The notes: a model not told the origin generated them from the letters alone. 5,106 nt of DNA from Bacteroidota bacterium (GCA_023391895.1 JAEWAC010000032.1:1-5106); one strand, 5' to 3'; counted from the first letter of the stretch, positions 1 through 4,750 are shown. Made by a program: numbers and translations.

Positions 1-1
1 G

Positions 2-217
2 CGCATGGAGGCCATCAAAGCTTATAGAACCCAGTTTCACGATCCGGAAAGCGACGAGCCGGTCACTTATATTTCCAATCCTGACTTTATGGAGTCTATT
101 ATTTCCAGGGCTCGTTTGCTGGGAAAACGGATTGGTGTGCAATTTGCAGAAGGTTTTCTTTCCAAAAAGAACATCGGCATCTCCAACCTGGATGCTTTGG
201 TGCTGCAGGAAACCTGA
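2..217 (+). CDS. bshB1: Bacillithiol biosynthesis deacetylase BshB1, C-terminal part (5' end outside window)
   Basis: This is the last 71 residues of a protein that begins upstream; the frame is open from base 2 (Arg, then MEAIKAYRTQF) to TGA at 215-217. The segment matches the C-terminal signature of Bacteroidota BshB1: a KAYRTQF-hDP-ES-EP-T-IS stretch, a predicted helix, then GKRIGVQFAEGF. BshB1 is a cytosolic zinc-dependent LmbE-family amidase that removes the acetyl group from N-acetylglucosaminyl-malate, the second step of bacillithiol synthesis. The N-terminal AHPDDxE metal site is not in the window, so catalytic competence cannot be judged. The ATG at base 5 is an internal Met, since the homologous region continues upstream. 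There is no terminator between this gene and the desaturase 64 bases downstream, so read-through is possible. Identification rests on remembered family similarity. Confidence 0.85.
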   Translation, partial: RMEAIKAYRTQFHDPESDEPVTYISNPDFMESIISRARLLGKRIGVQFAEGFLSKKNIGISNLDALVLQET

Positions 218-247
218 TGATGACAAGCCCACCGTTTCTCTTTTACC

Positions 248-255
248 TATATTTT
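248..255 (+). promoter_or_regulatory. Candidate -7 element upstream of the desaturase
   Basis: TATATTTT differs from the Bacteroidota TAnnTTTG -7 consensus only at the last base and lies 26 bases before the ATG. No convincing -33 TTG is seen at the expected spacing, and AT-rich sequence gives such matches by chance. The desaturase may instead be co-transcribed with bshB1. Confidence 0.25.
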
Positions 256-281
256 TATAAGAACAATTATCAAGCATTAGC

Positions 282-1349
282 ATGGCAACGCCCAAGTTTT
301 CCAGTACTTCGCAATCTTTTCACGCAGAGTTGAAAAAGCGGATCAACAATTATTTCAAAGAAGGGGGCAAATCCTTCACCGGTAATTACGAGCTTTATAC
401 CAAGGCCATTATACTTTTTGTAAGTTTTGTAGGCCTGTATGCGCACCTGGTATTTTTCACCCCTCCTGTGGTATGGGCCATACTGGAGTGTGTGCTGCTG
501 GGGCTGGTAGTAGCCGCTATTGGTTTTAATATCATGCACGATGGAGCGCATGGCAGTTTCAGCAAGTACAAGTGGGTCAACAACATTGCGGCTTATTCGC
601 TGGAGATACTGGGTGGCAGCCACTTTATGTGGAACATGAAGCACAATGTCATTCATCATGCCTATACCAATGTAGATGGTGTGGATGACGACATTGACAT
701 TAAGCCTTGGATGCGCATGAGCACCACCCAGCCCAAGTATGCTTTGCACCGCTACCAGCACCTGTATTTCTGGTTCCTGTACTCAATGCTGTACATCTTC
801 TGGATCTTTATCCTGGATTATCAAAAATATTTTAAAAGAAAGATCGGCAACATGCCGCTGAAGAAAATGAGCTTTTCCGATCACCTGGTTTTCTGGCTGT
901 TCAAAGTACTCAACCTGCTTTTGTTTGTAGTGCTGCCCATTTACATGCTGGGCTTTACCTCCTGGATCATCGGCTTTTCAGTTTTTGCTTTGCTCACCGG
1001 CTTTGTCATCAGCATCGTGTTTCAACTGGCGCATACCGTAGAGCACACCCATTTTCCGATGCCGAACGAAGACACCGGCAGACTGGACGACGAGTGGGCT
1101 GTACACCAGTTGAAAACCACCGCCAACTTTGCTCCCAACAACAAAATCATCAGCTGGTTTGTAGGTGGCCTGAACTTTCAGGTAGAGCATCACCTGTTTC
1201 CTAAAATATCACACGTACATTATCCCGCCATCCGCCGCATCATCAAGCAAACCTGTGCGGAGTTTAATGTACCTTATATCGAATATCCCAAAATGCGCTA
1301 TGCCGTAGCCTCGCATGTGGCTTTTTTAAAGCAGATGGGCAGGGCATAG
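282..1349 (+). CDS. Membrane fatty acid (acyl-CoA/acyl-lipid) desaturase, di-iron
   Basis: A 355-residue integral membrane desaturase of the PF00487 family (COG3239, often labelled linoleoyl-CoA desaturase). It introduces a cis double bond into a fatty acyl chain using O2 and an external electron donor. All three histidine boxes are visible: HDGAH at residues 86-90, H121-x3-HH (125-126), and QVEHH at 300-304; AHTVEH near 250-255 is a further conserved histidine cluster. Hydrophobic segments near residues 42-83, 162-178 and 203-249 fit the usual arrangement with the boxes facing the cytoplasm. Glutamine instead of histidine at the start of the third box is typical of front-end (delta-5/6-like) desaturases, but regiospecificity cannot be read from sequence. 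There is no fused cytochrome b5 domain (no HPGG), so a separate ferredoxin or cytochrome must supply electrons. Start at ATG 282 (MATPKF); length is normal. A terminator follows 20 bases after the stop. Confidence 0.93.
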   Translation: MATPKFSSTSQSFHAELKKRINNYFKEGGKSFTGNYELYTKAIILFVSFVGLYAHLVFFTPPVVWAILECVLLGLVVAAIGFNIMHDGAHGSFSKYKWVNNIAAYSLEILGGSHFMWNMKHNVIHHAYTNVDGVDDDIDIKPWMRMSTTQPKYALHRYQHLYFWFLYSMLYIFWIFILDYQKYFKRKIGNMPLKKMSFSDHLVFWLFKVLNLLLFVVLPIYMLGFTSWIIGFSVFALLTGFVISIVFQLAHTVEHTHFPMPNEDTGRLDDEWAVHQLKTTANFAPNNKIISWFVGGLNFQVEHHLFPKISHVHYPAIRRIIKQTCAEFNVPYIEYPKMRYAVASHVAFLKQMGRA

Positions 1350-1369
1350 GTTTTTTAAAATGTATTGTC

Positions 1370-1401
1370 AAAAGCCGGTAGTGAAAACGCCGGCTTTTTT
1401 T
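1370..1401 (+). terminator. Intrinsic terminator after the desaturase
   Basis: AAAAGCCGG (1370-1378) pairs perfectly with CCGGCTTTT (1390-1398) around an 11-base loop, and the T run extends to 1401. It starts 20 bases after the desaturase stop and ends that transcription unit. Confidence 0.9.
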
Positions 1402-1415
1402 ATCGCAGATAAAGC

Positions 1416-1437
1416 CATATGGGATTTTGAAGAAGGT
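1416..1437 (+). repeat. Dispersed motif, copy A
   Basis: CATATGGGATTTTGAAGAAG followed by GT. It begins 15 bases after the T run of the desaturase terminator and runs straight into the A-rich heptads at 1435. Confidence 0.7.
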
Positions 1438-1464
1438 AAAACGGGAAATGAAAAAAGAGAGGAG
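1435..1464 (+). repeat. A-rich heptad array plus AAGAGAGG linker leading to motif copy B
   Basis: Three 7-base units, GGTAAAA (1435-1441), CGGGAAA (1442-1448) and TGAAAAA (1449-1455), are followed by AGAGAGGAG and then the motif copy at 1465. Read on the minus strand, 4439-4489 has the same order: TGAAAAA twice, GGTAAAA, TGTAAAA, AGAGAGG, motif. Confidence 0.6.
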
Positions 1465-1488
1465 CCTATAGGATTTTGAAAAAGTTGA
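1465..1488 (+). repeat. Dispersed motif, copy B
   Basis: CCTATAGGATTTTGAAAAAG then TTGA. One base shorter than the consensus in the GG-TTTT interval. It is preceded by an A-rich heptad array and linker. Confidence 0.7.
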
Positions 1489-1519
1489 ATGGTAGAGTGG
1501 TTGAAAAGTTTGGTGTGGT

Positions 1520-1539
1520 GTATGGCTTTTGAAAAGTTT
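1520..1539 (+). repeat. Dispersed motif, copy C (degenerate)
   Basis: GTATGGCTTTTGAAAAGTTT lacks two bases relative to the consensus. A partial look-alike, TGGTTGAAAAGTTTG, lies just upstream at 1498-1512. Confidence 0.5.
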
Positions 1540-1587
1540 CCTTGCGCTTACAGGAAGACAATTTTACAATTCCATAATACCTCCCTC

Positions 1588-1620
1588 CTGTCATGCCGGA
1601 CTCGTTCCGGCATCTCCCGT
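1588..1620 (+). repeat. GTCATGCCGG-type palindromic dispersed element
   Basis: ATGCCGGA (1593-1600) and TCCGGCAT (1606-1613) form a perfect 8-base-pair hairpin with loop CTCGT, flanked by CCTGTC and CTCCCGT. Elements of this type (GTCATGCCGG..CCGGCATCTCC) are familiar as dispersed intergenic palindromes in several bacterial groups and yield spurious CHAGLVPAS peptides. A diverged inverted relative lies at 4635-4661. There is no T run after the hairpin, so terminator function is unlikely. Confidence 0.75.
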
Positions 1621-1621
1621 C

Positions 1622-1646
1622 TCTATATGGACTTTTAAAGAAGTTG
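1622..1646 (+). repeat. Dispersed motif, copy D
   Basis: CTATATGGACTTTTAAAGAA is followed by GTTG. Over 21 bases (1623-1643) it differs at one position from copy K, 3.1 kb away. With inverted copy E it forms an imperfect inverted repeat around 25 bases. Confidence 0.75.
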
Positions 1647-1671
1647 AAGTCTTGTACATCCTCCGCCTGGA

Positions 1672-1690
1672 GAAACCTTCAAAACCCCAT
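1672..1690 (-). repeat. Dispersed motif, inverted copy E
   Basis: Read on the minus strand this is ATGGGGTTTTGAAGGTTTC, preceded by the GCGCAGC linker and the A-rich heptads of 1700-1727. The order on that strand (heptads, linker, motif) matches copies B and I. Confidence 0.6.
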
Positions 1691-1699
1691 GCTGCGCTT

Positions 1700-1727
1700 T
1701 TTTCATTTTTCATTTTTGATTTTTCAT
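1700..1727 (-). repeat. Heptanucleotide tandem array (TTTTCAT)4
   Basis: Four exact 7-base units on the + strand: TTTTCAT, TTTTCAT, TTTTGAT, TTTTCAT, with a single substitution in the third. It belongs to the composite with inverted motif E, so the minus strand is given as its orientation. Confidence 0.8.
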
Positions 1728-1819
1728 GGCACCGCTCAGAGTTTTAGAATTTTTTTCTGCAAGAAATGAAAATGACTTCTGATATTGCAAGCGATTACCG
1801 CACCTAATTTAAAGCCAGG

Positions 1820-2401
1820 ATGTTTGATTTGCTTTTTAAGAAAGTACAGGAAAAAATAAGCTTGCACGAAAAAGATAAAGAAGTGTGCCGGCAGTTGTTT
1901 GCGCCTAAAAAGCTGCGCAAAAAACAATACCTGTTGCAGCAGGAGGATGTTTGCCGGTACCTGGCTTTTGTAGAAAAAGGCGTATTGCGGGCATACACGG
2001 TGGATGAAAGAGGTGCGGAGCACATCATCCAGTTTGCCCTGGAAGGGTGGTGGATCGCCGATTCATACAGCTTTTTTACCGGCGAGCCTTCCACATATAA
2101 TATCGATGCGCTGGAAGATGCCGAACTGCTGCTGATCACCAATCCTTCGCTGGAAGTGCTTTACCAGAAAGTGCCGGCCTTTGAACGGTATTTCCGCATC
2201 CTGTCGCAAAACAACATGATCGCCCTGCAACGCCGGCTGATGGGTTCGCTCAGTCTTTCGGCAAAAGAAAAATACAAAACCCTCATTCACACTTACCCCG
2301 ATATTGTACAGCGTGTACCGCAACACATGATTGCCTCTTACCTGGGTATCACACCAGAAACCCTGAGCCGTACACGCCGGCAGATCACCCAACAGGGTTA
2401 A
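1820..2401 (+). CDS. Crp/Fnr family transcriptional regulator
   Basis: A 193-residue cytosolic protein with the two-domain layout of Crp/Fnr regulators. Residues about 25-115 form the cNMP-binding-like beta barrel (KLRKKQYLLQQED, FVEKGVLRAYTVDERG, FFTGEPSTYNIDALEDAELL). Residues about 120-145 are the dimerisation helix. Residues about 148-190 hold a winged helix, with the helix-turn-helix in VPQHMIASYLGITPETLSRTRRQI (166-189). The phosphate-binding cassette is reduced to GEPSTYN without the Arg that contacts cAMP in E. coli CRP, and no Cys cluster for an Fnr iron-sulfur centre is seen, so the signal is unknown. Start ATG 1820 gives the usual short N-terminal helix; AGG at 1817-1819 is too close to act as a ribosome site. 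The 79 bases upstream show no convincing promoter. A palindrome suited to this family lies 6 bases after the stop, which suggests control of the downstream dioxygenase or of itself. Confidence 0.9.
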   Translation: MFDLLFKKVQEKISLHEKDKEVCRQLFAPKKLRKKQYLLQQEDVCRYLAFVEKGVLRAYTVDERGAEHIIQFALEGWWIADSYSFFTGEPSTYNIDALEDAELLLITNPSLEVLYQKVPAFERYFRILSQNNMIALQRRLMGSLSLSAKEKYKTLIHTYPDIVQRVPQHMIASYLGITPETLSRTRRQITQQG

Positions 2402-2407
2402 TTTCCG

Positions 2408-2421
2408 TTGACATAAGTCAA
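2408..2421. promoter_or_regulatory. Candidate Crp/Fnr operator TTGAC-ATAA-GTCAA
   Basis: A perfect inverted repeat with 5-base arms and a 4-base centre, the geometry of Fnr/Crp half-sites (compare Fnr TTGAT-N4-ATCAA). It begins 6 bases after the stop of a Crp/Fnr gene. TTGA at 2408-2411 sits 20 bases before TATTTTAC (2432-2439), a weak -7 match, so the site would cover the -33 region and binding could repress or activate. That the neighbouring regulator is the binder is inference. Confidence 0.55.
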
Positions 2422-2466
2422 TGCCATTTCTTATTTTACCTCAATGAGCAGGCAGGAAGGCTGTTG

Positions 2467-2474
2467 TAAATTTG
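2467..2474 (+). promoter_or_regulatory. Isolated TAAATTTG -7 match
   Basis: An exact TAnnTTTG match, but no TTG at a proper -33 distance upstream. If used, it would give the dioxygenase transcript a leader of about 240 bases. Confidence 0.25.
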
Positions 2475-2685
2475 TGTTCGTGCTGATCAGAGGACGGATT
2501 TGACAATACCAAAGCAGGTTTAAAGGCCACTGCTGTCATCAACCATTTTGTTTATGATTTCAAATGGAAGACCTGATGGAAGCCGGTGCCGCTACAATAA
2601 GTAAGAATGTTACTATTGGCATGAACCTGCGGTTGTCACAAACCAAGTCGTAAAAGTTGAAAGACAAAGCATGACACCCGGCATT

Positions 2686-2693
2686 TTACTTTG
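2686..2693 (+). promoter_or_regulatory. Candidate -7 element of the dioxygenase gene
   Basis: TTACTTTG (one mismatch to TAnnTTTG) lies 23 bases before the first ATG, a typical position for a short Bacteroidota leader. The nearest upstream TTGA (2657-2660) is 25 bases away, longer than the usual spacer. Confidence 0.35.
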
Positions 2694-2716
2694 CCGATCC
2701 AATAACCCTTACTGGA

Positions 2717-3592
2717 ATGATGAAACGAAAACAATTTATTCAATTAATTACAGGAGTAGCCGCAATGACCAGTTTAGCCGCATTTAGAAAGTTTACAGAA
2801 ACCCTGACGCTGCAAGAGGGATTGATGCCCGTGCTTTTTATAGGCCACGGATCACCCATGAACGGAATAGAAGACAACGAGTTTAGCCGGCGCTGGACAC
2901 AAATGGCCAAAGAAATACCCACGCCCAAGGCGGTGGTGGTGGTGTCGGCTCACTGGCTGACCCGTGGCACCAAGATAACGGCTATGGATCAGCCCGCTAC
3001 CATTCACGACTTTGGCGGCTTTCCGCAGGCTTTGTTTGATGTGCAATACCCGGCACCCGGCAGCCCTGCGCTGGCTAAGGAAACGGCCGGACTCATTCAA
3101 TCAGTGCCAGTGGAGCTGGACCACGACTGGGGGCTGGATCACGGCACCTGGACCATTGTACGGCACATGTACCCGCAGGCCAACATCCCGGTGCTGCAGT
3201 TGAGCATGGATTATACAAAAGATCCGCAGTACCATTACGAGCTGGCCCGGGAGCTGTATGCGCTGCGCAAAAAAGGTGTATTGATCATTGGCAGCGGCAA
3301 CATGGTACATAACTTAAGAATGATGTCATGGGAGATGATTAACGGTGGCGGCTACGACTGGGCTTTGCAGATCAATGAACAGTTCAAACACCTGATTGAA
3401 ACCGGCGATCATGCCGCTTTGATCCAGTACAACAAGCTGGGCCGCGAAGCGCAGATGGCGGTGCCTACACCAGAGCACTACCTGCCCCTTTTATACACCT
3501 TAGGTGTGAAAGGAAAATCTGAGCCGGTGGTGTTTTTTAACGACAAGGCGGTAGCGGGTTCGCTCACCATGACATCGGTGAAAATTGGCTGA
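2717..3592 (+). CDS. DODA/YgiD-type extradiol ring-opening dioxygenase with leader-like N-terminus
   Basis: A 291-residue member of the class III extradiol dioxygenase family (LigB fold; E. coli YgiD and plant 4,5-DOPA dioxygenase). Four histidines match the YgiD metal and active-site set in order and spacing: H44 in FIGHGSPMN, H79 in SAHW, H198 in GSGNMVHNL and H254 in TPEHYLPLLY. The conserved HDFGGFP (97-103) and DHGTW (141-145) are also present. Family members cleave catecholic rings such as DOPA, or act on related compounds; the true substrate here is unknown. Relative to YgiD there are about 22 extra N-terminal residues, MKRKQFIQLITGVAAMTSLA, basic then hydrophobic, resembling a Tat or Sec leader but with KRK rather than a strict RR pair. 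If it is a signal, the enzyme acts in the periplasm; if translation began at M37, it would be cytosolic. ATGs at 2717 and 2720 are both possible. The gene lies 315 bases after the Crp/Fnr regulator. Confidence 0.9.
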   Translation: MMKRKQFIQLITGVAAMTSLAAFRKFTETLTLQEGLMPVLFIGHGSPMNGIEDNEFSRRWTQMAKEIPTPKAVVVVSAHWLTRGTKITAMDQPATIHDFGGFPQALFDVQYPAPGSPALAKETAGLIQSVPVELDHDWGLDHGTWTIVRHMYPQANIPVLQLSMDYTKDPQYHYELARELYALRKKGVLIIGSGNMVHNLRMMSWEMINGGGYDWALQINEQFKHLIETGDHAALIQYNKLGREAQMAVPTPEHYLPLLYTLGVKGKSEPVVFFNDKAVAGSLTMTSVKIG

Positions 3593-3619
3593 TCTGCAGA
3601 ATAGGTAGGGTTTTTGATG

Positions 3620-3648
3620 TTGAACCATTAAACATATTCTTAATTTTA
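3620..3648 (+). promoter_or_regulatory. Candidate promoter of the YceI gene
   Basis: TTGA (3620-3623) and TAATTTTA (3641-3648, one mismatch to TAnnTTTG) are 17 bases apart, within the range for Bacteroidota promoters. The -7 box lies 21 bases before the ATG at 3670. No terminator separates the dioxygenase from this gene, so read-through is also possible. Confidence 0.4.
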
Positions 3649-3669
3649 TCATCATATAAATCAATAGTT

Positions 3670-4200
3670 ATGGCAATTAAATGGAAGATCGATCCGGCAC
3701 ACTCGGAGATTCAGTTCAAAGTAAGGCACTTGATGATTACTACCGTAACCGGTTATTTTAGAAAATTTGACCTGGAAGTAGAAACCGAAACAGAAGATTT
3801 CGAAACGGCTTCACGCATAGAGTTTACAGCAGATATCAACTCCATCGATACCAACAACGAACAGCGGGACACCCACCTGAAATCGGCTGACTTTTTTCTT
3901 GCCGAGGAGCATAAAGTGTTGAAGTTTGTAGGTAAAAAATACGAAAGCAAAGGCGATACGGCGCAACTGCATGGTGACCTCACCATCCGGGGCGTAACCA
4001 AACCCTTGACCGTAAACGTGGAATTTGGCGGTATTGTAGTAGACCCGTACGGGCAAACCAAAGCCGGCTTTACCGTAGACGGTAAAATCAGCCGGAAAGA
4101 ATTTGGTTTAATGTGGAATGCGGTAACCGAAGCCGGCCAGGTGGTGGTCAGCGACGAAATCAAGCTGCACTGCGAGATCCAGTTAGTAAAACAAGGATAA
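3670..4200 (+). CDS. YceI-family lipocalin-like protein
   Basis: A 176-residue protein covering the full YceI domain (PF04264), an eight-stranded lipocalin-like barrel that binds long polyisoprenoid or fatty-acyl ligands in characterised members. Family hallmarks appear in order: KWKIDPAHSEIQFKVRHLMI (5-23), GYFRKFD (28-34), SIDTNNEQRDTHLKSADFF (58-76), HGDLTIRGVTKPLT (101-114), RKEFGLMWN (142-150) and the closing VSDEIKLHCEIQL (160-172). The start MAIKWKID leads directly into the first strand with no signal peptide, so this is a cytosolic form, unlike periplasmic E. coli YceI. The physiological role is not known; members are often linked to stress or isoprenoid-quinone handling. It lies 77 bases after the dioxygenase with its own candidate promoter and is closed by a strong terminator 6 bases past the stop. 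Confidence 0.93.
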   Translation: MAIKWKIDPAHSEIQFKVRHLMITTVTGYFRKFDLEVETETEDFETASRIEFTADINSIDTNNEQRDTHLKSADFFLAEEHKVLKFVGKKYESKGDTAQLHGDLTIRGVTKPLTVNVEFGGIVVDPYGQTKAGFTVDGKISRKEFGLMWNAVTEAGQVVVSDEIKLHCEIQLVKQG

Positions 4201-4206
4201 AGATTG

Positions 4207-4236
4207 AAAGCCGGTTGCATGACAGCCGGCTTTTTT
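4207..4236 (+). terminator. Intrinsic terminator after the YceI gene
   Basis: AAAGCCGGTTG (4207-4217) pairs with CAGCCGGCTTT (4223-4233) with one G-U pair, around loop CATGA, and is followed by T to 4236. The outer eight bases of both arms equal those of the desaturase terminator. Confidence 0.92.
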
Positions 4237-4244
4237 AATAGTGG

Positions 4245-4272
4245 CCTTATGGGGTTTGGAAGAAGTTTAAAG
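4245..4272 (+). repeat. Dispersed motif, copy F
   Basis: TTATGGGGTTTGGAAGAAG with flanking CC and TTTAAAG; G replaces T inside the T run. It begins 9 bases after the T run of the YceI terminator, mirroring copy A after the desaturase terminator. Confidence 0.6.
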
Positions 4273-4275
4273 TTG

Positions 4276-4315
4276 TTCGCAGATTGCACGGATTTGAAAA
4301 GGATTTCGCAGATTG
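4276..4315 (+). repeat. TTCGCAGATTG direct repeat pair
   Basis: TTCGCAGATTG occurs at 4276-4286 and 4305-4315, 29 bases apart, with CACGGATTTG between. A related TATCGCAGAT is present at 1401-1410. Strings of this CGCAGATT type are common in noncoding DNA of many genomes. Confidence 0.5.
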
Positions 4316-4324
4316 GTCAACAGT

Positions 4325-4349
4325 CACTATGGGCTTTTAAAAGACTTTC
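4325..4349 (+). repeat. Dispersed motif, copy G
   Basis: CACTATGGGCTTTTAAAAGA followed by CTTTC. It is directly followed by the heptad array at 4351. Confidence 0.6.
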
Positions 4350-4350
4350 T

Positions 4351-4385
4351 GTCCACGAACAACGATCAACGGCCCATGCCCAACA
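4351..4385 (+). repeat. Heptad array, NNCAACG type
   Basis: Five consecutive 7-base units: GTCCACG, AACAACG, ATCAACG, GCCCATG and CCCAACA. Position 3 is C and position 5 is A in all five. The array fills the space between motif copies G and H. Confidence 0.65.
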
Positions 4386-4390
4386 TTCGA

Positions 4391-4412
4391 GTATGGGATT
4401 TTGAAAGAGTTG
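4391..4412 (+). repeat. Dispersed motif, copy H
   Basis: GTATGGGATTTTGAAAGAG then TTG, starting 6 bases after the last heptad unit. Confidence 0.65.
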
Positions 4413-4438
4413 CTGCATCTATCATTTTAATTGAAAAT

Positions 4439-4454
4439 GGTTCAAAAGCCCGGG
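4439..4454 (-). repeat. Dispersed motif, inverted partial copy I
   Basis: On the minus strand this reads CCCGGGCTTTTGAACC, keeping GGGCTTTTGAA but losing the TATA and the AGAAG end. It is classified here mainly because heptads and an AGAGAGG linker precede it, as in copy B. Confidence 0.45.
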
Positions 4455-4461
4455 CCTCTCT

Positions 4462-4489
4462 TTTTACATTTTACCTTTTTCATTTTTCA
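4462..4489 (-). repeat. T-rich heptad array of the composite with motif I
   Basis: Four 7-base units on the + strand: TTTTACA, TTTTACC, TTTTTCA, TTTTTCA. On the minus strand they lead through AGAGAGGCCC into motif I. Confidence 0.7.
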
Positions 4490-4494
4490 TGCCT

Positions 4495-4511
4495 CCTCTC
4501 CACCGGGGAGG
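4495..4511. repeat. CCTCTCC hairpin element
   Basis: CCTCTCC (4495-4501) pairs with GGGGAGG (4505-4511), with one G-U pair, around ACC. It resembles the CTCTCC-N-GGAGAGG dispersed palindromes seen in many bacterial intergenic regions. No T run follows. Confidence 0.45.
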
Positions 4512-4525
4512 GATCAGAGGGAAGG

Positions 4526-4551
4526 GCCATATAGGGTTTTAAAGAAGTTGG
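4526..4551 (+). repeat. Dispersed motif, copy J
   Basis: CATATAGGGTTTTAAAGAAG (4529-4548) with flanking GCC and TTG. It is one of the copies closest to the consensus. Confidence 0.7.
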
Positions 4552-4586
4552 TTTTGGACGATTCTTTTGGGCCACTAAGACTCGAA

Positions 4587-4615
4587 GGCACAAAGGGGCA
4601 CAAAGGGGCACAAAG
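4587..4615 (+). repeat. Tandem 10-mer (GGCACAAAGG)2.9
   Basis: Two perfect units and a nine-base third unit of GGCACAAAGG, preceded by GCCACTAAGACTCGAA. Tandem CACTAAG/CACAAAG strings like this occur as noncoding filler in many bacterial genomes. It lies between motif copies J and K. Confidence 0.85.
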
Positions 4616-4634
4616 AAAAAATCCTGTAAGTGCA

Positions 4635-4661
4635 GGAGATTCCGGCACAGAGCGGGATGAC
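4635..4661 (-). repeat. GTCAT-type dispersed element, diverged inverted copy
   Basis: The minus strand reads GTCATCCCGC, then TCTGTGCCGG, then AATCTCC. It keeps the GTCAT start and ATCTCC end of the element at 1588-1620, but the internal palindrome has decayed. Confidence 0.55.
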
Positions 4662-4720
4662 TGGTGCAAGTGGTCTTTCTTTATTTTAAAGTGAATTAGG
4701 CATAGCGCACTTTTTAAAAA

Positions 4721-4746
4721 CCTATATGGACTTTTGAAGAAGCTTC
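4721..4746 (+). repeat. Dispersed motif, copy K, ending in a 14-base palindrome
   Basis: CTATATGGACTTTTGAAGAA begins at 4722, followed by GCTTC. The 3' end merges into the perfect palindrome GAAGAAGCTTCTTC (4736-4749). Confidence 0.75.
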
Positions 4747-4750
4747 TTCT

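Larger units (their letters stand above)
1402..1740. other. Repeat-rich gene-free region 1
   Basis: No credible gene is present in this 339-base stretch. It holds four direct copies and one inverted copy of the dispersed motif TATRGGNTTTTGAAGAAG, two A/T-rich heptad arrays and one GTCATGCCGG-type hairpin element, itemised separately. The open frame at 1529-1747 translates these repeats (SCHAGLVPAS is the frame product of the hairpin element) and is not a gene. The region starts directly after the desaturase terminator, so it is probably not part of that mRNA. Confidence 0.75.
2402..2716. other. Gene-free interval between the regulator and the dioxygenase
   Basis: This 315-base gap has no copies of the dispersed motif that fills the other two large gaps. 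It contains the TTGAC-N4-GTCAA palindrome at 2408-2421, promoter-like boxes at 2432, 2467 and 2686, and two short overlapping frames (2487-2576 without a start codon, and 2564-2653) that might be remnants of a decayed gene. Neither short frame is recognisable. A long leader for the dioxygenase mRNA is possible if transcription starts near the palindrome. Confidence 0.5.

Noticed and set aside
270..761. 163-residue minus-strand frame
   Set aside because: It lies antisense to the histidine-box part of the desaturase, which is unambiguous on the + strand.
1590..1617. Hairpin of the GTCATGCCGG element as a terminator
   Set aside because: There is no T run after the stem, and the desaturase already has a proper terminator 190 bases upstream.
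1529..1747. 72-residue open frame on the + strand in the first gap
   Set aside because: It translates the GTCATGCCGG element (SCHAGLVPAS) and the T-rich heptads; there is no domain, conserved start or promoter.
1754..1766. TTTCT-GCA-AGAAA inverted repeat upstream of the Crp/Fnr gene
   Set aside because: Five-base A/T arms in A/T-rich sequence are expected by chance and do not resemble the TTGAC palindrome after the gene.
1804..2142. 112-residue minus-strand frame (with another at 1736-2023)
   Set aside because: Both are antisense shadows of the Crp/Fnr gene, Ser/Phe-rich and without recognisable motifs.
3605..3624. Possible thirteenth motif copy, GTAGGGTTTTTGATGTTGAA, before the YceI gene
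   Set aside because: It has a mismatched centre, no TATA start and no heptads nearby, and overlaps the likely promoter; chance similarity is as likely.
3753..4289. 178-residue minus-strand frame
   Set aside because: It is antisense to the YceI gene and runs through its terminator; the composition is atypical for a protein.
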